The position numbers and the translations under genes were made by a program. Positions 1 through 12,619 of a stretch of 64,000 bases of DNA are shown one piece after another; positions within the stretch are counted from its first letter, which is position 1; every line of letters starts with the position of its first letter. The notes under the pieces are model-generated. The model was not told the origin of the DNA. It did no database searches and was given only the letters and a program-made list of their open reading frames with translations. Source of the DNA: Stutzerimonas nitrititolerans (GTDB lineage Bacteria > Pseudomonadota > Gammaproteobacteria > Pseudomonadales > Pseudomonadaceae); NCBI RefSeq assembly GCF_003696285.1, contig NZ_RFFL01000010.1:1-64000 (forward strand). Reading direction: 5' to 3'.

Positions 1-88
1 GGGCGACGAATTCGCCACCGATGTAGTTGCCATAGCGCGGCTTGAGGGAAACGACGGCGCCGGTGGTGCCAGGTTTGGCGTAGATCAT
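1..88 (-). CDS. exaC: Aldehyde dehydrogenase (ExaC/AcoD type), N-terminus only
   Basis: The minus strand reads MIYAKPGTTGAVVSLKPRYG and continues with NYIGGEFVA, then runs off the window. This is the characteristic start of the NAD-dependent acetaldehyde/aldehyde dehydrogenase of Pseudomonas (ExaC, AcoD), which oxidises the aldehyde formed from ethanol and similar substrates. A GGAGG ribosome site lies just before the ATG at 88. Only about 29 of an expected roughly 500 residues are visible, so no catalytic residue can be checked. The gene is divergent from an AraC-type regulator, with a strong inverted repeat between them, which fits local control. Confidence 0.8.
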   Translation of the reverse strand, partial: MIYAKPGTTGAVVSLKPRYGNYIGGEFVA

Positions 89-392
89 GGGATCCTCCAG
101 TCTTGTTGTTGTGCAGCTCTCAAAAGCGGCTCAGGTTGATCATGAGTCAGTTTCACGTGCCCAACTTGACCCGGGCAGAGCTCTGCTGTCGTCCAGGGTC
201 AAGTTGTGGGGGAGTGCCGGTGTGTCGTCGGGTGTCATTCCGGTGCCCTGATTCGATGCAAGTGTTTCCCGTTTACCCGCATCAAAGCGATGAAATGGAC
301 GGACCACTCTCCGAATCGAGCGTCCTAGAGCTGTTCTGGGAGCACGGCGTGCTTCTTGCTTCATTCCGTGGTTCGTTAGGATGGAGGCTCTG
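89..392. other. Divergent intergenic region, aldehyde dehydrogenase / AraC regulator
   Basis: This 304-bp gap separates two divergent genes. No convincing coding sequence was found. Its main feature is the inverted repeat at 162-206, listed separately. A search by eye found no clear sigma-54 site (TGGCAC-N5-TTGC) in either direction. Confidence 0.6.
162..206. promoter_or_regulatory. Inverted repeat enclosing a 12-bp palindrome; candidate operator
   Basis: Arms CAACTTGACCC (162-172) and GGGTCAAGTTG (196-206) are perfect 11-bp reverse complements. The 23-bp spacer contains the perfect palindrome GCAGAGCTCTGC (175-186). There is no T-run, so it is unlikely to be a terminator. The position between the dehydrogenase and a regulator suggests a binding site for the adjacent AraC protein or another activator. 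The function is inferred. Confidence 0.5.
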
Positions 393-1481
393 ATGAATTC
401 CTTGTTCGCCAACCCTGAAGCGTCGGCCGGTCTGGCGCTCGTCACCGACGGACAAAAACATGCTGGCGTGCTGGCCGCGGCTGCCAGCGGCCTGTGTGGC
501 TTCATCGAGAAGCAGGGGGGCGATGCCGAGCGTGTGCTCGGTGTGTCGGGAATCGATGCGGAGCTGTTGCAGCACCCCACCCTCAGTCTGGCACTGCCGA
601 ATTATTGCCAAGTGCTGGAGGAAGCGGCACGGCAGTCGGGCTGCGACAACTTCGGCCTCTACTACGGCCAGCAGTTCAAGCCGCAGGCGCTGGGCCTTTT
701 GGGCTACATCGGCCTGTGTTCGGCCACGGTCGAGCAGGCGCTGATCAACTTCGCCCGTGCCTTCCCGCTGCACCAGCGCAACAGCCTGATCCGGCTGGTC
801 GACGACGGGGAATGCTATCGCTTCGACTATCAGGTTCGGCACGGTGCCATTCTCTGCCGGCGGCAGGATGCCGAGCTGACCCTGGGCATGGCTCGCAACC
901 TGATCCGTCACGTGCTCGGAAGCCAATGGGCGCCGCGTGCGGTGCACTTCGAGCACCCGCGTCCGGCGGACTGGCACGAGCACGGTAAGGTCTTCGATGC
1001 GCCGGTGTACTTCGAGCAGCCCTGCAACTCGCTACTGATCCCCAAGAGCGGCCTGACACGCGCGATGCCGGGACATGATCCGGTCCTGCTGATGGTGATG
1101 CAGGATTCCCTGCGTCAGCTCAGCCTGGCCGGACGCAATGAACCGGACGTCGTGGATGATGCCCGCGCGCAGATCCGCCAGCGCCTGGTGCTGGGCGAGC
1201 CGGTGCTGGAGGATATCGCCGAGCAGATGGGCATGAGCAGCTGGTCGCTGCAGCGTCGCTTGCGTGAGCAGGGGCTGACTTTCACCACGCTGGTGGACAA
1301 GCAGCGTCAGGAACTGGCCACTTACTATATGCGCCAGCAGCAGCTGCCCATCTCGGAGTTGGCTCCGTTGCTTGGCTACTCCGAAACCAGCGCGTTCTCG
1401 CGTGCGTTTCGCCGGTGGTTCGGGGTGAGTCCTCGCCAGTGGCGTCAGCATAGCGATCTGGTGACCACGAGCCGTCACTAG
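393..1481 (+). CDS. AraC-family transcriptional regulator (QhpR-like)
   Basis: A 362-residue DNA-binding regulator. The N-terminal two thirds resemble the arabinose-binding-like ligand domain of long AraC proteins ([18 protein letters not shown]). The C-terminal part, roughly residues 270-355, holds the two helix-turn-helix units: [19 protein letters not shown], then [20 protein letters not shown] followed by FGVSP. An ATG at 381 is also possible, but GGAGG at 384-388 is correctly spaced for the ATG at 393, so that start was chosen. It is divergent from the aldehyde dehydrogenase gene, so control of that gene is a reasonable guess. The ligand is unknown. The QhpR likeness is from memory. Confidence 0.85.
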   Translation: MNSLFANPEASAGLALVTDGQKHAGVLAAAASGLCGFIEKQGGDAERVLGVSGIDAELLQHPTLSLALPNYCQVLEEAARQSGCDNFGLYYGQQFKPQALGLLGYIGLCSATVEQALINFARAFPLHQRNSLIRLVDDGECYRFDYQVRHGAILCRRQDAELTLGMARNLIRHVLGSQWAPRAVHFEHPRPADWHEHGKVFDAPVYFEQPCNSLLIPKSGLTRAMPGHDPVLLMVMQDSLRQLSLAGRNEPDVVDDARAQIRQRLVLGEPVLEDIAEQMGMSSWSLQRRLREQGLTFTTLVDKQRQELATYYMRQQQLPISELAPLLGYSETSAFSRAFRRWFGVSPRQWRQHSDLVTTSRH

Positions 1482-1523
1482 TCCGCTTTCCGAGCCTTCC
1501 GCATGTGATCGGCACGCAAACGA

Positions 1524-1559
1524 AAAAGCCCTGAAAACTCTTCAGTTTCCAGGGCTTTT
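1524..1559. terminator. Bidirectional terminator between AraC gene and tRNA-Ser
   Basis: AAAAGCCCTG (1524-1533) pairs with CAGGGCTTTT (1550-1559), and the inner bases extend the stem. The A-run on one side and T-run on the other let it end transcripts from both the regulator and the oppositely oriented tRNA. Confidence 0.8.
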
Positions 1560-1571
1560 CAGTATCGAAAG

Positions 1572-1661
1572 TGGCGGTGAGGGTGGGATTCGAACCCACG
1601 ATACGATTTCTCGTATACACACTTTCCAGGCGTGCTCCTTCAACCGCTCGGACACCTCACC
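1572..1661 (-). tRNA. tRNA-Ser(GGA)
   Basis: The 90-nt minus-strand sequence folds as a class II tRNA. The acceptor stem is GGTGAGG/CCTCACC with discriminator G and encoded CCA. The anticodon loop CTGGAAA gives anticodon GGA. A long variable arm (ACGAGAAATCGT) is present, and the T loop is GGTTCGAATCC. The size and long variable arm are diagnostic of tRNA-Ser. Confidence 0.97.
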
Positions 1662-1698
1662 GGATCCCGACGGAGGTTCATGTCCGTCGAGGCGCGCT

Positions 1699-1727
1699 AA
1701 TGTATCCGAAGCGTTCTGCGATGGCAA
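1699..1727 (-). promoter_or_regulatory. Sigma-70 promoter for tRNA-Ser
   Basis: On the minus strand, TTGCCA (1722-1727) and TACATT (1699-1704) are separated by 17 bp, about 40 bp before the tRNA 5' end. Confidence 0.6.
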
Positions 1728-1887
1728 AAGTTTTTTAGCTTTTTCATGTGTTTATGCGGCAGTTTGTGGAACGGGGAAGCGCTGCTTGAAATGAACCTCT
1801 CGCTTCGCCAGGGTTCCTAAATTGCGTGGCCGCCAGGCTGGAAGATCTTGCGCCGGGGCATCGTCGATATAAGCCAGGATAGGCTGT

Positions 1888-3192
1888 ATGAAGCTGTTCA
1901 AGAATAGACGCAAGCGTCTCGATACGCTGCAAGTGCCAACCAGACGTCGCCTTCACGTGAGCCATCTCGAGATCGGGATGTACGTGTGCGAGCTCGATCG
2001 GCCCTGGCGGCAGACGGATTTCCTGTTCCAGGGCTTTCCGCTGCTCAAGATCGAGCACATCCATGCCGTACGCGAACGCTGCGACTATGTTTTCGTGGAC
2101 GACACCCGGAAAGTACGCCTCGATCAGGGCGAACTCCTGGTGCCCTCGGCGGCGCCTGGGCGGGTGCAGCGCAATCTGCCGCGCATACCCTTGTCGCTGG
2201 AGGTCGAGGAGGCGCGTCGGGCGTATCGAGCCGGTAGCCTCGTCATCGATCAGGTGCTTCTCGATGTGCAGCAGGGGCGGCCGATCGACACCCGTTCCTG
2301 CCAGGTGCTGGTCAAGCGAAACCTCGAGAGCTTGCTTCGCAACGAAAGCGCCATGCTCTGGCTGACCCGCCTGAAAGCGCAGGATCGCTATACCGGCCTG
2401 CACTGTCTGTCGGTTTCCATCCTCGCGATGGGCTTCGGCGTGCACCTGGGGCTTTCCGACGAGAAGGTCGAAACGCTCGGCATCGCCGGCTTGCTGCACG
2501 ACGTCGGCAAGATGAAGATCGATCCTCGCATTCTCAACAAGCCGGGCAAGCTGACGCCGGAGGAGTTCGAGCAGATCAAGCTGCACCCCGCCTTCGGTTT
2601 CCAGGCGTTGCAGAACCAGCCCGGTATTCCGCCGGCTGCCGTTCAGGCGGCCCATGCGCATCACGAGCGCCTCGACAGCCGTGGCTATCCCCTGGGGCTG
2701 GATCGCTATCAGATTCCTTTCACCACCCGCATCATCACCATCGTCGATGCGTTCGATGCCATCACCAGCCACCGTTCCTACGATGACGCCAGGCCCATTC
2801 AGGTGGCCTACGACGTGCTGCGCAGCGGTGGCGACAAGCAGTTCGACGAAGCGCTGGTGCACGAATTCATCCGCTGGCTGGGAGTCTTCCCTGTCGGTAC
2901 GCTCGTCGAGCTGCACACCGGTGAAGTGGCGCTGGTGCTGGAGAAGCACGAGAAACTGCACCTGCGACCGAAAGTGGTGGTGCTGCGCGATGCGCACAAG
3001 CAGCCTTGCGAGGCGCGCTATCTCGATCTGGCGCAGCTCACGGTGGATGCCGAGGGCGTGGCGTATCGGATCAGCACAGGATTGTCCGACGGCTCTCACG
3101 GGCTATACATGGCCGATCCCGAATTGCAGTCGATCCTGCATCCGGAGCTGCTCGCCACGCTGGAGCCGGAGCGCGAACCGGCGTTCGACTGA
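1888..3192 (+). CDS. HD-GYP domain protein (cyclic di-GMP phosphodiesterase family)
   Basis: A 434-residue protein with an N-terminal DUF3391-type region (LHVSHLEIGMYVCELDRPW) and a C-terminal HD-GYP domain. The metal-binding HD pair is at about residues 204-205 (HDVGK), the HHE motif starts at 258, and GYP is at 266-268, so the signature of an active c-di-GMP phosphodiesterase is intact. Proteins of this build in Pseudomonas (PA4108 type, from memory) degrade c-di-GMP and affect motility and biofilm. There is no membrane segment, so it is probably cytoplasmic. It stands alone, divergent from the tRNA. Activity is inferred from the family. Confidence 0.9.
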   Translation: MKLFKNRRKRLDTLQVPTRRRLHVSHLEIGMYVCELDRPWRQTDFLFQGFPLLKIEHIHAVRERCDYVFVDDTRKVRLDQGELLVPSAAPGRVQRNLPRIPLSLEVEEARRAYRAGSLVIDQVLLDVQQGRPIDTRSCQVLVKRNLESLLRNESAMLWLTRLKAQDRYTGLHCLSVSILAMGFGVHLGLSDEKVETLGIAGLLHDVGKMKIDPRILNKPGKLTPEEFEQIKLHPAFGFQALQNQPGIPPAAVQAAHAHHERLDSRGYPLGLDRYQIPFTTRIITIVDAFDAITSHRSYDDARPIQVAYDVLRSGGDKQFDEALVHEFIRWLGVFPVGTLVELHTGEVALVLEKHEKLHLRPKVVVLRDAHKQPCEARYLDLAQLTVDAEGVAYRISTGLSDGSHGLYMADPELQSILHPELLATLEPEREPAFD

Positions 3193-3308
3193 CATCGAAT
3201 CCGCGATCGCGGCTGCCGATTTCCATGACTCGCCAGTCAGTCAGCGCGCTTTACCTCGAGAGATGTGCTGGGTAACGTCGGCCCACTTCTTAAACAAGGA
3301 ATTGAGTC

Positions 3309-3998
3309 ATGAGCGATCTGGTTGCCTACCAACTCGACGATGGCATCGCCACGCTGACCCTGAACAACGGCAAGGTCAATGCGCTGTCCCCGGCCGTTTT
3401 CGAAGCCCTCAACGCGGCGCTCGACCGTGCCGAACAGGACCGCGCCGTGGTGATCCTCACCGGTCAGCCGGGCATCCTGTCCGGTGGTTACGACCTCAAG
3501 GTGATGACCTCCAGCCCTGAGAATGCCATGGCGCTGGTGGCCACGGGATCCACGCTTTCGCGGCGGATGCTCGCCCATCCGTTTCCGATCGTCGTCGCGT
3601 GCCCGGGCCATGCCATCGCCAAGGGTGCCTTCCTGCTGCTGTCGGCCGATTACCGCATCGGTGTCGAGGGTGCCTTCAATATCGGTCTCAACGAAGTGCA
3701 GATCGGCATGACCATGCACCATGCTGGTATCGAGCTGGCGCGCGATCGCCTGCGCAAGTCCGCCTTCCATCGTTCGGTGATCAACGGCGAGATGTTCGAT
3801 CCGCAGGGCGCGCTGGACGCGGGCTTCCTCGACAAGGTGGTCGCACCTGAAGAGCTGATGACGACGGCCCGAGCCGCCGCCGCGCAATTGCAGAAGATCA
3901 ACATGACGGCGCACAAAAACACCAAGCGCAAGGTGCGCAAGGCGCTGCTGGAAACCCTGGATCAGGCGATCGCGCTGGACCAGCAGCACTTCGGCTGA
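3309..3998 (+). CDS. Crotonase-family enoyl-CoA hydratase/isomerase
   Basis: A 229-residue protein with the crotonase fold. LTLNNGKVNALSP is near the N-terminus, the first oxyanion-hole segment is around GILSGGYDLKVM, and the second is around GHAIAKGAFLLLSADYRIG. The exact reaction cannot be fixed: the usual hydratase glutamate pair is not obvious, so hydratase, isomerase or another acyl-CoA reaction is possible. AAGGA lies just before the ATG. It is followed by its own terminator at 4061-4087, so it is probably monocistronic. Confidence 0.85.
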   Translation: MSDLVAYQLDDGIATLTLNNGKVNALSPAVFEALNAALDRAEQDRAVVILTGQPGILSGGYDLKVMTSSPENAMALVATGSTLSRRMLAHPFPIVVACPGHAIAKGAFLLLSADYRIGVEGAFNIGLNEVQIGMTMHHAGIELARDRLRKSAFHRSVINGEMFDPQGALDAGFLDKVVAPEELMTTARAAAAQLQKINMTAHKNTKRKVRKALLETLDQAIALDQQHFG

Positions 3999-5342
<1,344 letters not shown>

Positions 5343-5349
5343 TTTCCTC

Positions 5350-5374
5350 GGGGCGGCTGTGTCGCCCCGTTTTT
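5350..5374 (+). terminator. Rho-independent terminator after aruC
   Basis: GGGGCG (5350-5355) pairs with CGCCCC (5363-5368), followed by GTTTTTT. It lies between the aminotransferase stop and the next start. Confidence 0.8.
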
Positions 5375-5394
5375 CCAGACAGAGAGAAACCAAT

Positions 5395-5682
5395 ATGAGC
5401 GATGCCCTGCAACTGATCCTCGAAGACGTGGACGGCACCCAGCTGGAAACTTCCTGCACGCGTTTTGCCGTGATGTGGCAGGGGCGCGAGGTGTGGATCC
5501 AGCAGGTGGGTAACAACCAGTTGATGATCGGCGTCGATGTGGAGGATGGCGACACCGAGTACGCCAACCTGCTGCTGCGTCCGCTGGCGACCAACCTGGT
5601 CAGCCTGGAGCTGGAAATGGAGCCGGTCGAAGCGGGCGACGAGGGGCACGTGCATGGTCCCGACTGCGACCACGATCACTGA
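5395..5682 (+). CDS. Small conserved protein with His-rich tail
   Basis: A 95-residue acidic protein of unknown function. It begins MSDALQLILEDVDGTQLETS and ends in HVHGPDCDHDH, a likely metal-binding tail. AGAGAG precedes the ATG at 5395. An in-frame upstream ATG at 5359 lies inside the terminator and was rejected. The HVHGPDC-HDH motif reappears in the SEC-C protein at 21376-21570. The body (MWQGREVWIQQVGNNQLMIG) has no recognised domain and looks soluble. Confidence 0.75.
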   Translation: MSDALQLILEDVDGTQLETSCTRFAVMWQGREVWIQQVGNNQLMIGVDVEDGDTEYANLLLRPLATNLVSLELEMEPVEAGDEGHVHGPDCDHDH

Positions 5683-5729
5683 TATGCGGCTTCGGCTACT
5701 GCCATGACGGCGTGGCCGTCGGGTAGCTT

Positions 5730-6089
5730 TCAGGCGCCCGCTGGCGGGTTGTCCAGCGAATCGTTGCCGGTCACCGTCGCCGTGGCGGTGGCCGCCTGGG
5801 CGTTGGTCTTCAGCTGTTGCTGATCGGTTTCGCGATGCAGGGGCATGCTGCGCGAGGTACCTTCGGCCATCGCCGCATGTTCGTTCAGCTCGCACAGCAC
5901 CCGCTTGGCTTCACAATGGCCGCTGATGCCACGAGCCAGTGCCAGGCCGCCCACGGCCAGTTGCAACAGGCTGCCCAGCCCGCCGCGACCGAGCCCTTTG
6001 CCCAGAAAATAAAGCCCGCCGGCAATGGACGCGGCGCGTTCCCAGCCATGCACGTTCGAAGTGGATTGCGCGGAAGGATTCTGTTTCAT
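5730..6089 (-). CDS. DUF2892-like small inner-membrane protein
   Basis: A 119-residue protein. Residues about 15-60 (WERAASIAGGLYFLGKGLG, then LLQLAVGGLALARGISGHC) match the two-helix DUF2892/YgaP-type membrane unit with its closing G-x-C. The remaining C-terminal half is polar and Ala/Thr-rich. The chosen ATG at 6089 has GGAG about 8 nt upstream, so the longer frame to 6200 was rejected. The function of this family is not known. It is convergent with the small His-tailed gene and lies downstream of the oligopeptidase gene on the same strand. Confidence 0.65.
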   Translation of the reverse strand: MKQNPSAQSTSNVHGWERAASIAGGLYFLGKGLGRGGLGSLLQLAVGGLALARGISGHCEAKRVLCELNEHAAMAEGTSRSMPLHRETDQQQLKTNAQAATATATVTGNDSLDNPPAGA

Positions 6090-6213
6090 GGTGCTCGCTC
6101 CAGCTGGATGGTCTGAGTGGATGACTGCTGCAACCCAAGCGCGTTCCAGCCGCAGGTCGGATGCTGCTGCGGATCGTTGAGGCCGGCGCGCAGCGTTCAA
6201 CGACCTGCTCGCA

Positions 6214-8247
6214 TCAGACGTCCGTCAGGCCGAACACCTTCAGTACGAAGGCATATTCCAGCGCGGCATCCTTGAGTGCTTGATAACGACCGCTCATGCC
6301 GCCGTGGCCGGCGCCGAGCTCGGTCTTGAGCAGCAGCAGATTGCTGTCGGTCTTGTTGGCGCGCAGCTTGGCGACCCATTTCGCCGCTTCCCAGTACTGA
6401 ACCCGGCTGTCGTTGTAGCCGGCGACCGCCAGGATCGCCGGATAGGCCTGGGCCTGGACGTTCTCGTAGGGCGCGTAAGCCTTTATCCGCGCATGCACGT
6501 CCGGCTCGTTGGGGTTGCCCCATTCGTCGTACTCGGTGACGGTCAGGGGCAGCTCTTCGTTGAGCATGGTGTTGAGCACATCGACGAAGGGCACTTCGGC
6601 GATGGCGACAGCGAAGAGTTCCGGACGCTGATTGAGCACCGCGCCGATCAGCAGGCCGCCGGCGCTGCCACCGCTGATGGCCAGGCGTTGTGGCGTGGTA
6701 TGGCCGTCGGCGATCAGTGTCTCGGCGCAGGCGATGAAGTCGCCGAAGGTGTTCGTCTTGTGCTCCAGCTTGCCGGCGCGATACCAGGCTTCGCCCAGAT
6801 CGCCGCCGCCGCGCACGTGGGCGATGGCGAAGATGAAGCCTCGGTCGAGCAGCGACAGCCGCGCGTGGGAGAACCAGGGGTCGAGGCTGTGGCCGTAGGC
6901 GCCATAGCCATACAGATAGAGCGGTGCGGCTTTGCCGAAGGTCTCGCGGCGTCCCACCAGGCTGATCGGCACCTGGGTGCCGTCCGCCGCGGTGGCCCAG
7001 ATACGTCGGCTCTCGTAGGCGTCGGCATCGAAGGGGCCTTCCACCGGGGTTTCCTTGAGCACCTGTTGTTCACCGTCGGCCAGTTGCAGCTGACGAATCT
7101 GCGCGGGGCGGTTCAGCGCTTCGTAGCGCAGGCGAATCACCGGACTGTCGAACTCCAGGGTGTTCTGCACGTGCAGGCTGTAGGCCGCGTCCGGCAGTTG
7201 CAGGCGATAGGCCGCATCGTTCTGCGGCCGCACCTCGATGATCGGCAGGCCGGCTTCGCGCAGGCTGAGGGTGAGGGCGCTGGCGTTGAGGCTGATGTCC
7301 TCGAGCATCACCTCGTCCCGGTGGGCGACCAGCTCTTGCCAGTGCTCGCGCTGCGGCGCACTTTCCGCCGCCTGATACAGGGCGAAGTTGATGCCGGTCT
7401 GGTTGCTGCGCACGAACCAGCACCACTGGCCATCCAGTCGGCCATGGTCGGGGTAGTACTCGTGGTTTTCCTCGCGCGGAGCGAGGCAGGTCCAGCGGCC
7501 TTCCGGTTCGTCGGCCGGCAGTACCCAGGCTTCGCTGGTGGTCTTGCTGTTGGAGAGGATCACCAGCTGGCGCTCGGAACTGGCGCGGTAGCAATGCACG
7601 AAATAACGACCATCCGGATCGTGATAGACCTCGCTGCGGCCTTCGCTGCCGAGGCGGTGACGGTGGATCTTGTACGGGCGATGGGTGTCGTCGAGTTCGC
7701 CGAAGAACAGCGTCTGGTTGTCATTGGCCCAGACCATGCTGCCGTCGCAGTCGTCGAAGGGCAGGGCGGTGATTTCGCCGCTTGCCAGGTCCTTGACGAA
7801 CAGCCGGTAGATTTCGTCGCCCTGGGTGTCGAGGCTGTAGGCCAGCTTGCTGTGATCCTGGCTGACGCTGAACGCACCTAGCGACAGAAACCCTCCGGCG
7901 GCCAGAACGTTGGGGTCGAGCAGCAGTTGCTCGGCGTTGTCGTCCACGCTGAACGAGCCGTCGGCTGGTCGTGGGCAGCGGTAATGGCGTGGGTATTCAT
8001 CGCCAGCCGTGGTGCGCTGGTAGTACAGCCAGGGCCCCCAGGGCGATGGCAGTGACAGATCGGTCTCGCGAATACGTCCCTTGATCTCCTGGAACAGCGT
8101 TTCGCGCAGCTCGGCCTGGTCGGCCAGCTGCTGCTCCAGATAGGCATTTTCCGCTTTCAAATAGTCGAGCACGTCCGGTGCATCGCGACGTTCCAGCCAC
8201 TTGTATGGATCCTGGCCGTTATCGACTCGGGCAATCGGGGCTGACAT
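6214..8247 (-). CDS. ptrB: Oligopeptidase B (prolyl oligopeptidase family, S9)
   Basis: A 677-residue serine peptidase with an N-terminal beta-propeller and a C-terminal alpha/beta hydrolase domain. The nucleophile motif SGGSAGG is near residue 527. The catalytic Asp is probably in YNDSRVQYWEA (about 612) and the His in GAGHGG (about 648). Oligopeptidase B cleaves short peptides after Arg or Lys in the cytoplasm or periplasm. No signal peptide is seen (MSAPIARVDNGQDPYKWLER). AGGAG lies six bases before the ATG. The length fits the family, and the order of the triad supports an active enzyme. Confidence 0.9.
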   Translation of the reverse strand: MSAPIARVDNGQDPYKWLERRDAPDVLDYLKAENAYLEQQLADQAELRETLFQEIKGRIRETDLSLPSPWGPWLYYQRTTAGDEYPRHYRCPRPADGSFSVDDNAEQLLLDPNVLAAGGFLSLGAFSVSQDHSKLAYSLDTQGDEIYRLFVKDLASGEITALPFDDCDGSMVWANDNQTLFFGELDDTHRPYKIHRHRLGSEGRSEVYHDPDGRYFVHCYRASSERQLVILSNSKTTSEAWVLPADEPEGRWTCLAPREENHEYYPDHGRLDGQWCWFVRSNQTGINFALYQAAESAPQREHWQELVAHRDEVMLEDISLNASALTLSLREAGLPIIEVRPQNDAAYRLQLPDAAYSLHVQNTLEFDSPVIRLRYEALNRPAQIRQLQLADGEQQVLKETPVEGPFDADAYESRRIWATAADGTQVPISLVGRRETFGKAAPLYLYGYGAYGHSLDPWFSHARLSLLDRGFIFAIAHVRGGGDLGEAWYRAGKLEHKTNTFGDFIACAETLIADGHTTPQRLAISGGSAGGLLIGAVLNQRPELFAVAIAEVPFVDVLNTMLNEELPLTVTEYDEWGNPNEPDVHARIKAYAPYENVQAQAYPAILAVAGYNDSRVQYWEAAKWVAKLRANKTDSNLLLLKTELGAGHGGMSGRYQALKDAALEYAFVLKVFGLTDV

Positions 8248-12023
<3,776 letters not shown>

Positions 12024-12042
12024 GCTGTTCTAGCACGAAGAG

Positions 12043-12066
12043 CCGGGGCCTAGTGCCCCGGTTTTT
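12043..12066 (+). terminator. fadBA operon terminator
   Basis: CCGGGGC and GCCCCGG form a 7-bp GC stem with loop CTAGT, followed by TTTTT. Confidence 0.85.
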
Positions 12067-12105
12067 CATTGCTGGCCCCGATGGATTTTTACAGAGGCAG
12101 TCGAG

Positions 12106-12339
12106 ATGCAGATCACCCCAGGGCGTTACCGCCACTACAAGGGACCCGAATACCGGGTATTCGCGGTGGCCCAGCATTCCGAAACGGAAGAGCACATGGT
12201 GTTCTACCAGGCGCTGTACGGGGATTTCGGGCTCTGGGTCCGGCCGCTGTCGATGTTCACCGAAACGGTGGAAGTCGATGGTGAGACGCTGCCTCGCTTC
12301 GCGCTGATCGAGGAAGAGGCCAGCCTGTTTGCTGGTTGA
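12106..12339 (+). CDS. DUF1653 domain protein
   Basis: A 77-residue protein consisting almost entirely of a DUF1653 domain: PGRYRHYKGPEYRVFAVAQH, then MVFYQALYG, then LWVRPLSMFTE. The family is a small beta-rich unit of unknown function, common as a standalone protein in proteobacteria. AGGCAG precedes the ATG. It sits between the fadBA terminator and topA. Confidence 0.85.
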   Translation: MQITPGRYRHYKGPEYRVFAVAQHSETEEHMVFYQALYGDFGLWVRPLSMFTETVEVDGETLPRFALIEEEASLFAG

Positions 12340-12366
12340 TTCGGCCGGTGGGCTTGGCCCTTATGC

Positions 12367-12396
12367 TTGACCTCGGCTCGCTCGCCACTATATATA
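12367..12396 (+). promoter_or_regulatory. Candidate topA promoter
   Basis: TTGACC at 12367-12372 is followed after 16 or 18 bp by TATATA, within the 10-bp palindrome CTATATATAG (12388-12397). This would give a leader of about 215 nt before topA. It is a sequence match only. Confidence 0.45.
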
Positions 12397-12619
12397 GCGG
12401 TGCTTTCAGGGCAGAGCGAAAGCGACACGCCCCGATTCGAAGCAATGCAAGACCCGCTGGACGGCCCTGCTGACCGCGGATGATGAATGACCTTTCGGGG
12501 CATGGACTGCCCTGTGCAGCGGATTAAACGCTGCTTCGCTTCTTTCCGGCAGTGCAGGCTTTCTGCGCTGCGGAGCAAATCTTCTCAGTTCACCTCTCGA
12601 TTCAGGAACTCTGCTCTCC

